A stretch of DNA of 64,000 bases from Opitutales bacterium (GTDB lineage: Bacteria; Verrucomicrobiota; Verrucomicrobiia; Opitutales; Coraliomargaritaceae). Numbering within the stretch: the first letter of the stretch is position 1; each line of letters starts with the position of its first letter. Of the stretch, positions 1 to 8,812 are shown one piece after another. Location of the stretch: assembly GCA_018607135.1 (NCBI GenBank), contig JABBCA010000082.1:150075-214074 (forward strand), given 5' to 3'. The notes beneath the pieces were generated by a model. The model was not told the DNA's origin and searched no databases. It was given only the letters and a program-made list of their open reading frames with translations. Both the position numbers and the translations under genes were made by a program.

Positions 1-14
1 GGGGGGGGGGGGGG
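1..14. other. Poly-G run at window start
   Basis: The window opens with 14 consecutive G residues followed by AT-rich sequence of ordinary composition. No comparable run occurs elsewhere in the window. This is more likely an assembly or two-colour-chemistry read artefact at a contig end than a biological element. If so, the left flank of the polysaccharide locus is missing rather than absent. Confidence 0.6.
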
Positions 15-227
15 CTGATAATCAATATCCCATATTAACATGTGCAAAATGTTAGTAGTATCAATACGAATCTAATAAAAAATCACATTGCTTACGTCTA
101 CCCGATTCAAGCCTCATAAAAAAGGACGGGGTTTGAAGCGTTGAACCATATGAATCACAGAAAAGTTAGTTTAATTCAACTCATAGCCAAGAACAACTGA
201 CTTAAAGGAGCGACTTGCTATTGAATT

Positions 228-243
228 AATGTTAATATTAACG
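228..243. promoter_or_regulatory. Palindromic element upstream of first secreted esterase
   Basis: The 16-mer AATGTTAATATTAACG contains the perfect 12-bp palindrome GTTAATATTAAC (231-242). It lies 85 bp before the preferred ATG at 329. An identical 16-mer occurs at 18746-18761, upstream of the other giant secreted esterase at the far end of the same locus. Position, symmetry and exact duplication suggest a shared operator for a locus-specific regulator. The regulator is not identifiable in this window. Confidence 0.5.
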
Positions 244-328
244 TTTATTCTTGAACCGGCTAGAAAGTAAGCTACATACAAAATTGATGCCTGCACTACA
301 GCAGCAACCCCTCACACCCCTACACTTT

Positions 329-3145
329 ATGCGTATCCTCTTCCTTATCTTTTTTAGTGCCGTGTCACTTTTTGCCGACACTGCCAGCGATTTAGTTGCC
401 GTCGATGCACTGGGTAGCTTAACCACAGCTCCTACCGTTTACAATGTAGACACCTCGTCAGGGACACATAATTCGTCAAGTATTGTAGCGACACTCAATC
501 CGGGCGATCACAAGACTATCTTCTTTGATTCTATCAACTACGAAGGAAATCCGACACGCGTCTATGCGTGGATCGACATTCCATCTGGTATATCCAACAT
601 CAATAAAGCGCCAGCGGTCGTCCTTGTTCATGGTGGTGGTGGCACCGCTTTCGAGCTTTGGGCCAGTCTATGGTCATCCCGTGGATATGTTGCGATCTCC
701 ATAGACACAGAAGGAAATTCGATCAACAACAGCGGCAATAGAACTCGACACAATATGGCAGGGCCTAACAGGCCGGGAGTATATGCAGAATCTGGGACTG
801 CAATAGAGGATCAGTTCATGTATCACGCCACAGCTGCAACGGTTCTAGCGAATTCTCTGTTGCGCAGCTTGCCTTTTGTCGATGATACCAAAGTCGGCGT
901 TCATGGACTCTCATGGGGCGGCGTCATCACTTCGACCACTATCGGAGTGGATCAACGCTTCGCCTTCGCGATTCCCACCTACGGCTGCGGGCACTCATGG
1001 GATGCGGTTGGCAATTGGGAGAGTTCACTGATCAATAACATACAATACCGTGAAGTTTGGGACCCGATGATCCGACTTCACAGAGCAACCATGCCAATCA
1101 TGTGGCTCTCATGGCCGCAGGATAGCACGTTTAACATCGACACACAGGCCAACTCCTACAACGCGGCACCAGGGACCGAGCTCGTGAGCCTTGTTCCCAA
1201 CATGAACCACAGCCACGGCTCTACTTGGCACCGTGCGGACTCCTACGAATTTGCAAATAGCATCGTGAACACGGGCAGCTCATGGTGCACCCAAGAAAGT
1301 CTTAGTTTGGTGGGCGATCAAATCACAGTCGAATTCGCATCGACCAGAACTCTCACTGGAGCGACTTTATTCTACACGAATGAAATGGGGCGGACGGATA
1401 CAATGGCTTGGCCAAATATCAGCGTCGACAGCTTTGCGGAAACCGCTCCGGGCTCTGGTGTTTGGCAGGTAACGGCAACCCTCCCCTCTGATGCGAATGC
1501 GTGGTATGTCAATGTGACGGCGAATAGTCTCACGACGGGGCACCTAAGAGGCGAAACTATTTACGCAAGCTCGCGCTTACAAGAAGTGGTTCAGATCGAA
1601 ACACCAGGTATCGAGGAATTCGGACTCAAGGCAGGCGACACTTCGGCGGTCAAGGATGTGAGCGTCGACTTTACGGCTATCTACAACTTGGAGATTTCCT
1701 CAATGCAACTTATCAGTGAATCTCACCCAGGTGCGTTCATCCCTAACATTTCTTATTATCCTTATAGCCTGACAAATGATTCACCTTTTGAAGTCAATTT
1801 TGACAATACCATCGCAGGATTGGCAGTCGGCGAATCCGCAACCGCAACCTTACGGCTCACATGGCTCGGCTTAGATAATCAACCCAACCTACTCGATATC
1901 CCGCTGGTAGCGACTGTTTACACTCCACAAATCGTAGTCTACAACACCAGCAGCAATTGGAGTTCGCAATCCCCCACCATCGCCGACCACGTCATCATTC
2001 GCGACGGCGCTGTAGTCACATTGGATGAGGACGTCGAAATCAGCAATCTCACTGTTGGCCAAGATGGAACGGTCGGAACACTTTCCATTATGAATCCGAA
2101 CGACTTTACGGTCGCAGAAGACATGATTGTCACTACCGGAAGTCTCGTCAGCATCGCCAACGGCAACTTCGATTACTTCAATACGGCATTCGATCTAGCA
2201 GGTGAGATTCAAGTTAGCGGTGGAAGGCTCAATCTGGACGGCACCAATGTCGACGGAGCAGGAAAACTGGCAATCAGCGGAGGCGAAGTCGTATTTACCG
2301 CTGCCTTTTCAGTCGACATTGCAGATATTGAGATCTCCGGTGGAAGCCTCAATTTCAACGGTAGCGGCAGCACCACACACACCCGCTTAGGAGATCAAGG
2401 CACGAGCAGACTGACCATCATTGGAAGCACCCCTACAATAAGCGTAGGTCGCCTACAAATGCAGACTTACGTAAATGATCCTAGAATTAACTTCGTGCTC
2501 GATGCCTCAGGCGTTTCCGAAGTCTACGCAAATGCATTTATGAATCTTCCTAAATTATCGATCCATGTGGACGCCTCAGCCTATGAAGGCGGCGTGGATA
2601 GCATTACCCTATTACGCTCCGGTAACTTGGCTACCCTGGGAGATCTCTCAAGGCATACCGCGACTGGATTTGCTGCGAAAGGCTTCGCAACTCAGTTCAC
2701 ACAAAGTCAGGCGGACGATACAGTAAAAATGGTTTTAACTAAAAACGCTTATGGAAATTGGGCAGATGCCGAGTCACTCCCTTCAAATACATACCACGCA
2801 ACATTAGATACCGATCTTGATGGCCGAAACAATTTAATGGAGTTCATCCTGGGCTCTGACCCTCAAGCCAGTGAAACCAACGAGGTTCCCGTAAGCCCAC
2901 TCACACCAAGTAATCTTGTCTTTAGTTTTTCGAGAAACGCCAATGCTTCTGGCATGACGAGTCAAATTTTTCAATATTCTAGCAATTTAAGCAACTGGAC
3001 AGATGTGATCATCGACGGAGCAAACCCAGATATCACGATCACCCCTACTGCTGGCAGCAGGGAAGACATCGAGATTACTATAAGTCCATCCGCTCCCGTG
3101 GACGGCAAACTTTTTGGCCGTCTATCTGCAACGATCGATGATTAA
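329..3145 (+). CDS. Secreted multidomain alpha/beta-hydrolase (acetylxylan-esterase-like)
   Basis: A 938-residue exported protein. The ATG at 329 is preferred over an upstream in-frame ATG at 251 because it directly opens a short hydrophobic signal peptide (MRILFLIFFSAVSLFA). Residues about 50-330 form an alpha/beta-hydrolase of the acetylxylan-esterase/dienelactone-hydrolase type, with an oxyanion-type HGGGG (101-105) and nucleophile motif GLSWGG (Ser195). A beta-sandwich follows, then a Gly/Ser-rich stretch of short beta strands resembling G8 or autotransporter-type beta-helix repeats. The C-terminus carries a DxDGxxNLxEf tail seen in many verrucomicrobial exported enzymes. The likely role is removal of ester substituents from a polysaccharide outside the cytoplasm. 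The exact ester is not determinable. It opens the locus and has the palindromic element upstream. Confidence 0.75.
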   Translation: MRILFLIFFSAVSLFADTASDLVAVDALGSLTTAPTVYNVDTSSGTHNSSSIVATLNPGDHKTIFFDSINYEGNPTRVYAWIDIPSGISNINKAPAVVLVHGGGGTAFELWASLWSSRGYVAISIDTEGNSINNSGNRTRHNMAGPNRPGVYAESGTAIEDQFMYHATAATVLANSLLRSLPFVDDTKVGVHGLSWGGVITSTTIGVDQRFAFAIPTYGCGHSWDAVGNWESSLINNIQYREVWDPMIRLHRATMPIMWLSWPQDSTFNIDTQANSYNAAPGTELVSLVPNMNHSHGSTWHRADSYEFANSIVNTGSSWCTQESLSLVGDQITVEFASTRTLTGATLFYTNEMGRTDTMAWPNISVDSFAETAPGSGVWQVTATLPSDANAWYVNVTANSLTTGHLRGETIYASSRLQEVVQIETPGIEEFGLKAGDTSAVKDVSVDFTAIYNLEISSMQLISESHPGAFIPNISYYPYSLTNDSPFEVNFDNTIAGLAVGESATATLRLTWLGLDNQPNLLDIPLVATVYTPQIVVYNTSSNWSSQSPTIADHVIIRDGAVVTLDEDVEISNLTVGQDGTVGTLSIMNPNDFTVAEDMIVTTGSLVSIANGNFDYFNTAFDLAGEIQVSGGRLNLDGTNVDGAGKLAISGGEVVFTAAFSVDIADIEISGGSLNFNGSGSTTHTRLGDQGTSRLTIIGSTPTISVGRLQMQTYVNDPRINFVLDASGVSEVYANAFMNLPKLSIHVDASAYEGGVDSITLLRSGNLATLGDLSRHTATGFAAKGFATQFTQSQADDTVKMVLTKNAYGNWADAESLPSNTYHATLDTDLDGRNNLMEFILGSDPQASETNEVPVSPLTPSNLVFSFSRNANASGMTSQIFQYSSNLSNWTDVIIDGANPDITITPTAGSREDIEITISPSAPVDGKLFGRLSATIDD

Positions 3146-3271
3146 TTGGAATACTGCGCATCTCCCGAGCACGGGTTTCACAGCACCAAAGCTCCTCTCC
3201 CTTCAATGGAACCTGCACACCGAAATTGCTGTCTCATCCTGATATCGTGAGCTACTCATGACCACCATCGC

Positions 3272-3277
3272 TATAAT
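3272..3277 (+). promoter_or_regulatory. Possible -10 hexamer before epimerase gene
   Basis: A perfect TATAAT lies in the 257-bp gap between the first esterase and the epimerase, about 125 bp upstream of the ATG at 3403. No convincing -35 hexamer is visible at 16-18 bp, so this is only a weak promoter candidate. Nothing else is recognisable in the gap. Confidence 0.2.
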
Positions 3278-3402
3278 CCTACACATATCGCTAAGGGCTT
3301 AGATGCGGCACCACTCAGTTATGATTACCCAAAATCGTGGACGAAATAATCCACGCTCAATTATTAAAGATTTCACCCACTAACTTCTGCTACAATCTTA
3401 AG

Positions 3403-4248
3403 ATGATAGACATCGGCTGCTTTGCACTTATCTCCCCTTTCAGCACTTTAGAAGCTCAATTTAAAGCGATCCACGAGATGGGATTCACCCATGCGGATCT
3501 GACCGACAGCCACGACGGTGCGCTTTTAGGAGGAGAGTTCGGCTTCACCGCAGCTGCCAGCTTGGATTCGCATCCATCTGGAATTAGTAAGATGCTAAAA
3601 GCTCATCAAATACTACTCACCTCTGTATGTGCGCATGCTAATTTACTAGATCCAACTGCACCCAATACCTTTGGCACCGCTCAAATCATCAAAGCGATTC
3701 GTCTCGCACGTGACCTCGGCGTGAAGCAAGTCATTACCACTGAAGGTGATCCTAAGACCCACTTTGGCGAATCCCTCAGCCATGAAGAGCGCATATTCAG
3801 CATCGCAGAGAAATTATATTGGCCAATCCAATGGGCTGCCGAGCTAGGTATTGAGCTACTGATCGAACCACACGGTATCGTAACCGACAATATAGACGCA
3901 ACCAGTGAACTCTTAGAGCGCCTCGGACATGCTGAAACTGTTGGACTCAATTTAGACACTGGCAACCTATGGCTAGGCGGTGGTGACAACTTACAATATA
4001 TCGAACGCTTTGGATCTCGCATCAAGCACGTCCACTGGAAAGACTTGGGTTCCAACTGGCTAGAAAAGCGCGGTCAACAATTCGGCTGCGGCATGGGTGA
4101 TATTGCCTTAGGTGATGGTGTTATCGGACTAGAAGCAATCGCAACTCAACTCAAGCAAATCGGCTTTGATGGTCCAACCACTTTGGAAGTGTTCGGTCCA
4201 GAAAATCTGAAAACCTCAGCTGAACGCCTGCGTCGCTGGTTTGCCTGA
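3403..4248 (+). CDS. Sugar phosphate isomerase/epimerase family TIM-barrel protein
   Basis: A 281-residue cytoplasmic protein of the xylose-isomerase-like TIM-barrel superfamily (AP endonuclease 2 fold). The start at 3403 (MIDIGCFALI) is chosen because the first barrel strand begins there; an upstream ATG at 3337 would add 22 residues with no family similarity. Candidate metal and catalytic residues follow the usual spacing: Glu155 (LLIEPHG), Asp185 (NLDTGN), His211 (KHVHWKD) and Glu262 (TLEVFGP). Members isomerise or epimerise sugars, keto-sugars or inositols. It is followed 36 bp later by a Tat-exported Gfo/Idh oxidoreductase, the same pairing seen in the second sugar island of this window, so it may handle oxidised monosaccharides from glycan breakdown. 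Substrate unknown. Confidence 0.75.
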   Translation: MIDIGCFALISPFSTLEAQFKAIHEMGFTHADLTDSHDGALLGGEFGFTAAASLDSHPSGISKMLKAHQILLTSVCAHANLLDPTAPNTFGTAQIIKAIRLARDLGVKQVITTEGDPKTHFGESLSHEERIFSIAEKLYWPIQWAAELGIELLIEPHGIVTDNIDATSELLERLGHAETVGLNLDTGNLWLGGGDNLQYIERFGSRIKHVHWKDLGSNWLEKRGQQFGCGMGDIALGDGVIGLEAIATQLKQIGFDGPTTLEVFGPENLKTSAERLRRWFA

Positions 4249-4284
4249 GCATCCACCCCAATTGATTAAACGACCCCACCCCTT

Positions 4285-5613
4285 ATGAAACAGACAGAAC
4301 TCACCCGAAGGAATTTCCTCAAAACATCACTTAGTGCCAGCGCGATACTGGGCTTTCCGACGATCATTCCTTCCGTTGTCTTAGGACAAAATGGCGCGGT
4401 CGCTCCAAGTAATCGAGTGAACGTCGCCCTACTCGCATGCGGTAGCCGTTCAAAATCGGCAGCTTCCTATAATCGCTATGCAAAATCTCAGATAATAGCC
4501 GTCTGCGACCCTATTCTGGAGCGACGTGTTGAGCGAGCAGCAGACTGGAATGTCCCTCATCATTACAACGATTTCAGAGATGTCCTTGCCCGTGATGACG
4601 TCGACGCTGTCCATATTTCAACTGGCGACTACTGGCATATTCCCATGTCTCTGGCTGCCGCTCGCGCCGGAAAAGATGTTTATTGCGAGAAACCGCTCGG
4701 CTTAACTATAGGACAAGACTTAGCCGCCCGCGCCATTGTTGATGATTATGGGCGTATTTTTCAATACGGCACACAACAACGTTCCAGCGCCGCTTGCAGA
4801 ATTGGCATTGAACTGGTGCTAAATGGACATATCGGAGACGTTAAGGAAATATATGTTTGGGCACCAGAGGGACGATCCGGTGGTCCCACACCGACTGAGG
4901 AACCAATCCCAGAAGGACTGGACTACGATTTATGGTTGGGCCCTGCGCCACAAGCACCTTACTTCAGACCCCGTTGCTATACTTCGCAATCCGCTTGGTT
5001 TCACTATGACTATGGAATCGGCTTTGTAGCTGGATGGGGCGCGCACCCGATGGATCAACTACAGTGGTGGGCAGATCACTCAAATATGGGAATCCCCCAT
5101 ACTTACAAAGCAAGCGGAACGGTTCCTGAGAACAGTTACTACAACGCGGTCACTCATTGGGATATGGAGGCTCAATACAAAAATGGAACCAAACTTCGTT
5201 TCCTCGACACCGAAACCGCACATCAAGTAATTCCATCTCTCAATCTAGAAGGTCTAAAAATGCAGAAAAACTGCACTTTATTTATGGGGACCGATGGCTG
5301 GGTGGCCGTCACCCGAGGCGTCTTTCAAGCCTCACGCGATGAAATACGTCGTGCAGGTCGCGATCCGGGTCCAATCAAACTACCTCAAAGCAAGGACCAT
5401 AACCATAACTTCGTCGATAGTGTGCTTTCACGTGAACAACCCATTTCAACACTAAATTCAGCCATCCAATCTGACATCATGTGTCACATGACAGACCTAT
5501 CGATCCGCACAAACGAAACATTAAGCTGGGATCCTGTTAAACAAACCGTGGTCGGAAGTGAAGACGCCGTCTCAAGAATGCAACGTCCTATGCGTAGCCC
5601 TTGGACACTGTAA
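4285..5613 (+). CDS. Tat-exported Gfo/Idh/MocA-family oxidoreductase
   Basis: A 442-residue protein starting with a twin-arginine signal (TRRNFLK, residues 7-13, then a hydrophobic stretch to about 34), implying export folded with its NAD(P) cofactor. The Rossmann domain follows (about 45-170). Its nucleotide loop reads ACGSRS rather than a classic GxGxxG. The catalytic-type lysine motif CEKP has Lys136. The C-terminal alpha/beta domain contains GWGAHPMDQLQWW, the usual region of the substrate-site histidine. The family oxidises or reduces sugars, often at C3, and can also act as glycosidases through transient oxidation. It sits between an epimerase and a SASA esterase on the same strand and probably processes glycan-derived sugars in the periplasm. 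Substrate specificity is not visible in the sequence. Confidence 0.85.
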   Translation: MKQTELTRRNFLKTSLSASAILGFPTIIPSVVLGQNGAVAPSNRVNVALLACGSRSKSAASYNRYAKSQIIAVCDPILERRVERAADWNVPHHYNDFRDVLARDDVDAVHISTGDYWHIPMSLAAARAGKDVYCEKPLGLTIGQDLAARAIVDDYGRIFQYGTQQRSSAACRIGIELVLNGHIGDVKEIYVWAPEGRSGGPTPTEEPIPEGLDYDLWLGPAPQAPYFRPRCYTSQSAWFHYDYGIGFVAGWGAHPMDQLQWWADHSNMGIPHTYKASGTVPENSYYNAVTHWDMEAQYKNGTKLRFLDTETAHQVIPSLNLEGLKMQKNCTLFMGTDGWVAVTRGVFQASRDEIRRAGRDPGPIKLPQSKDHNHNFVDSVLSREQPISTLNSAIQSDIMCHMTDLSIRTNETLSWDPVKQTVVGSEDAVSRMQRPMRSPWTL

Positions 5614-5676
5614 CCAATGGCAACTCACCGCAACAAACACAACAGTTTCATTCAGAGCTAATCAGCGTTCATACCA

Positions 5677-7287
5677 ATGAAGATCCCACTTATAGTAATT
5701 AGTATTCTAATAATCGCCTCAGTTTCCTGGGCGAAAGTCGAGTTGCCAGCCGTCTTCTCCGACGGGGCCGTTTTACAACGTGATCAAGATCTCCCCGTGT
5801 GGGGATGGGGCAGTCCTGGAGCCAATGTATCGGTGCGCTTTGCCGACCAAACGAAGACCACCCGAGTAGATGCAGATGGCAAATGGATGGTTACCCTGTC
5901 TCCGGTCAAGGGCTCTTACGACACGCATACCATGCAGATTCAGGTGGGCCGCGACTCGCTGGAGCTCACTGATTTGCTAGTCGGTGAGGTGTGGCTCTGC
6001 ACCGGCCAGTCCAACATGCAATATACTTTCGATGCTTTGGTCGGGCGTTCCAAAGATAAAGGCTACCAGTCAATCATCGATTCTATGCAGCAATTGAAGG
6101 ATACGGTAAAAGATCCCTATTTGCGTAAGATCACGGTGCCTGCGGTTGCGTCGCTGGAGGAAGGTATGCATACTTTCGAGGGTGAGTGGATGAGCGTCGA
6201 GCCGAAAAACAATGGCAGCTTTTCCGCCACCACATACTTCTTCGCTAGGGAGCTTCGAAACTATCTCGACTGTCCCGTTGGTATGCTGACTTGCGCATGG
6301 GGTGGGCAACGCATCGATGGATTCATCCCTCCCTCCGCGTGGATGGCTAGCACCGAAAAAGCAAATTACGAAAAAGAGATTGCTACGATTAAACACCAAA
6401 TCGCAACCTATGATCCCGTAAAGGCACAGGAAACCTTGGAAAAGGAACATGCGCAATGGAAGGCCAACAATGGTCACCGCCGCAAAGAGCCTAAGCTCTA
6501 CAATCCGTCGGTGATCACACCCAATATTCGCGGTGTCATCTACAACGGAATGATTCATCCACTGGCGCCTTACGCACTCCGCGGCATGCTCTGGTATCAG
6601 GGTGAATCACATTCTCGCAGCAACCCGCAATCCTATGGCTACCTGATGGAACTGCTCATCACTGGCTTGAGAGCCGAATGGGGACAAGGCGACTTTCCGG
6701 TCTACTACTGCCAACTGGCGGGATTCATGAAACCAGAGTCTGAGCCGCTCCAAGAAACGCCGAGCATGGTCGTCATTTGCAACCAGCAGCGCCTCTCGAT
6801 GAAAATTCCCAATACTGGCATGGCGGTGCTCAATGATGTGGGTCAAGCGACAGATTATCATCCAAAAAACAAGCTGGATGTCGGCCTTCGCCTCTCGAAA
6901 TGGGCCTTGAACAAAACTTATGGCTTTGAAGATATCGTGCCCAGTGGCCCACTGTATCAATCATACCACAACAACGGTAGCTCAATCACCATAACCTTTG
7001 AGTATGCGGGCAGCGGTCTGATGACGGGCAACAAACACCTTCTCAAGCCAGTGGTGCCTTCCAACGATCCTATAAGCGGCTTTGAGATCTGCGGCGATGA
7101 CCACCAGTGGAAAGCAGCGACCGCACACATAGTAGGGCACAATCAAGTAGAAGTCGCTCACCCATCCATCCAGAAACCGGTCGCGGTGCGTTATGCATGG
7201 CAAGGCAACCCCACCAATGCGAACCTCTACAATAAAGAAGGACTCCCCACGAGCTTGTTCATCACGGATGAGTCCATGGGTAAATAA
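5677..7287 (+). CDS. Sialate-O-acetylesterase-type (SASA/SGNH) carbohydrate esterase, copy 1
   Basis: A 536-residue exported esterase. The signal peptide covers about residues 1-19 (MKIPLIVISILIIASVSWA), followed by a beta-domain with the family opening [12 protein letters not shown]. The SGNH catalytic serine lies in CTGQSNMQ (Ser112). The conserved LWYQGES block is at about 306-312, and a DYHPKNK segment further on supplies the probable His of the triad. SASA enzymes remove O-acetyl groups from sugars. Because the neighbours are sulfatases and a fucosidase, the substrate is probably an acetylated algal polysaccharide rather than sialic acid. It is a close paralogue of the gene at 8805, with the sulfatase between them. 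Confidence 0.88.
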   Translation: MKIPLIVISILIIASVSWAKVELPAVFSDGAVLQRDQDLPVWGWGSPGANVSVRFADQTKTTRVDADGKWMVTLSPVKGSYDTHTMQIQVGRDSLELTDLLVGEVWLCTGQSNMQYTFDALVGRSKDKGYQSIIDSMQQLKDTVKDPYLRKITVPAVASLEEGMHTFEGEWMSVEPKNNGSFSATTYFFARELRNYLDCPVGMLTCAWGGQRIDGFIPPSAWMASTEKANYEKEIATIKHQIATYDPVKAQETLEKEHAQWKANNGHRRKEPKLYNPSVITPNIRGVIYNGMIHPLAPYALRGMLWYQGESHSRSNPQSYGYLMELLITGLRAEWGQGDFPVYYCQLAGFMKPESEPLQETPSMVVICNQQRLSMKIPNTGMAVLNDVGQATDYHPKNKLDVGLRLSKWALNKTYGFEDIVPSGPLYQSYHNNGSSITITFEYAGSGLMTGNKHLLKPVVPSNDPISGFEICGDDHQWKAATAHIVGHNQVEVAHPSIQKPVAVRYAWQGNPTNANLYNKEGLPTSLFITDESMGK

Positions 7288-7345
7288 AAACGTTCGCTTG
7301 ATAATCCACCAACCCTGCGTTGCATTCAAACACAGCACCCTTTGT

Positions 7346-8812
7346 ATGAAAATTCAATCCAAGACAATTCGCACACCTTTACTATTTGGGCTAAGCCTGA
7401 TCAGCCTACTTGGAGCTTCCGCACACGCAGCGGAGCCTCAGCAGCCCAATATCATCATCATACTAAACGATGATCAGGGCTATCAGGATTTGGGCTGTTA
7501 CGGCTCACCAGACATCAAAACACCCAATGTCGATCGACTGGCGAGCGAAGGAATCCGTTTTACCGACTTTTACGTGGCCTCGAATGTCTGCTCTGCCTCA
7601 CGTGCCGCTTTACTCACTGGCTCCTACCCTTCCCGCATCGGCGTGCCAGGGGTGTTTTTCCCAAACCGTGGACGCCAAGGAATGTCTCCGGATTGTCTAA
7701 CGATTGCCGAAGTTTTAAAAACCGCAGGCTATGCTACCAAGGCTGTCGGTAAATGGCACCTCGGCGAGCAGATCGAATTTTTACCTATTAACCAGGGTTT
7801 CGATTCCTATTACGGCATCCCTTACAGCAACGATATGTTTCCCACTAAACAGATGAAGTATGCCGACGATTGCCTCTGGCGAGAAGGCTTCAGCTATGCG
7901 TCGGTTAAAGAATCATTCGAGCCTGGCAATGGAAAAATATGGCGCGGCAATCCAATGCGCTTACGTGATAAAGTGCCCCTAATGCGCGATGATACCTGTA
8001 TTGAGTTTCCAACCGATCAAACAACGATCACACGTCGTTATGCCGATGAAAGTATTGAGTTTGTCACGGAAAGCGTCGAAGCCAAACAACCCTTCTTCCT
8101 CTATTTGGCCAATTCAATGCCGCACACGCCGCTCTTTGCTTCCGAAGCATTTAAAGGTAAAAGTGAAGGCGGACTCTATGGTGATGTGATCGAGGAAATT
8201 GATTTCAATACAGGTCGTATACTCGAGCATCTGCAGCAACTGGGTATCGCAGAGAATACCATTGTGGTATTCACCTCCGACAACGGGCCATGGCTCGTAA
8301 AAGGCAAACATGGTGGGAGCGCGCTGCCACTGTTTGAAGGAAAAATGACTAGTTTTGAAGGGGGCCAACGCGTTCCCGCGATTGTCCGCTGGCCTGGCCA
8401 CATTCCAGCTGGTATTACCTGCTCAGAACTCGCGACATCAATGGATCTGCTGCCTACATTGGCTGAGGTGGCCGGTGCGAAGCTCCCCGAAGGCCATGTC
8501 ATTGACGGTAAAAACATACTAAACCTACTAACAAACGAAACTGGGGCAAAGACACCCTACGACTACTTTTTCTTAAGCCATTTAGCGGTGCGCAGCGGCG
8601 ACTGGAAATACCATGAAAAAGAAAGCTTCAAAGTCAAAGCGACCGAGCGCGATACCGGTGGCCCCACTCTCTATAATTTGCAGGACGATATCGGAGAGAG
8701 CGTGAATCTCATTCGCGAATACCCCGAAATCGCGGAACGCCTCAAAGCAGCCTTGATGGAGTTTAAGCGTAGGAAATCTGCAGCCAAAGCAACTCCTGCA
8801 CACGATGCGTAG
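7346..8812 (+). CDS. Secreted type I sulfatase (formylglycine type), copy 1
   Basis: A 488-residue exported sulfatase. The ATG at 7346 is chosen because it opens a signal peptide (about 1-28, ending AHAA); the longer reading from 7193 would overlap the preceding gene. It begins with the metal-binding IIILNDDQG (Asp42, Asp43) and carries the formylglycine signature C-S-A-S-R (Cys82-Arg86), matching C-x-A/P-S/T-R. A second metal-site segment (FTSDNGPW) and HGGSALPLFEGK lie further on. The enzyme should hydrolyse sulfate esters on a polysaccharide after Cys82 is converted to formylglycine. No formylglycine-generating or anaerobic maturase gene is in the window. It is sandwiched between two SASA esterases and its last 8 bases overlap the second one. 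Confidence 0.92.
   Translation: MKIQSKTIRTPLLFGLSLISLLGASAHAAEPQQPNIIIILNDDQGYQDLGCYGSPDIKTPNVDRLASEGIRFTDFYVASNVCSASRAALLTGSYPSRIGVPGVFFPNRGRQGMSPDCLTIAEVLKTAGYATKAVGKWHLGEQIEFLPINQGFDSYYGIPYSNDMFPTKQMKYADDCLWREGFSYASVKESFEPGNGKIWRGNPMRLRDKVPLMRDDTCIEFPTDQTTITRRYADESIEFVTESVEAKQPFFLYLANSMPHTPLFASEAFKGKSEGGLYGDVIEEIDFNTGRILEHLQQLGIAENTIVVFTSDNGPWLVKGKHGGSALPLFEGKMTSFEGGQRVPAIVRWPGHIPAGITCSELATSMDLLPTLAEVAGAKLPEGHVIDGKNILNLLTNETGAKTPYDYFFLSHLAVRSGDWKYHEKESFKVKATERDTGGPTLYNLQDDIGESVNLIREYPEIAERLKAALMEFKRRKSAAKATPAHDA

Noticed and set aside
251-328. Upstream start of the first esterase
   Set aside because: The 26 extra residues are polar and would bury the signal peptide; ATG 329 fits better.
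6070-6558. Long minus-strand frames opposite the SASA esterase (and similar ones at 16919-17455, 32675-33202, 38545-38985)
   Set aside because: They are antisense shadows of well-supported genes; no independent family motif is visible.
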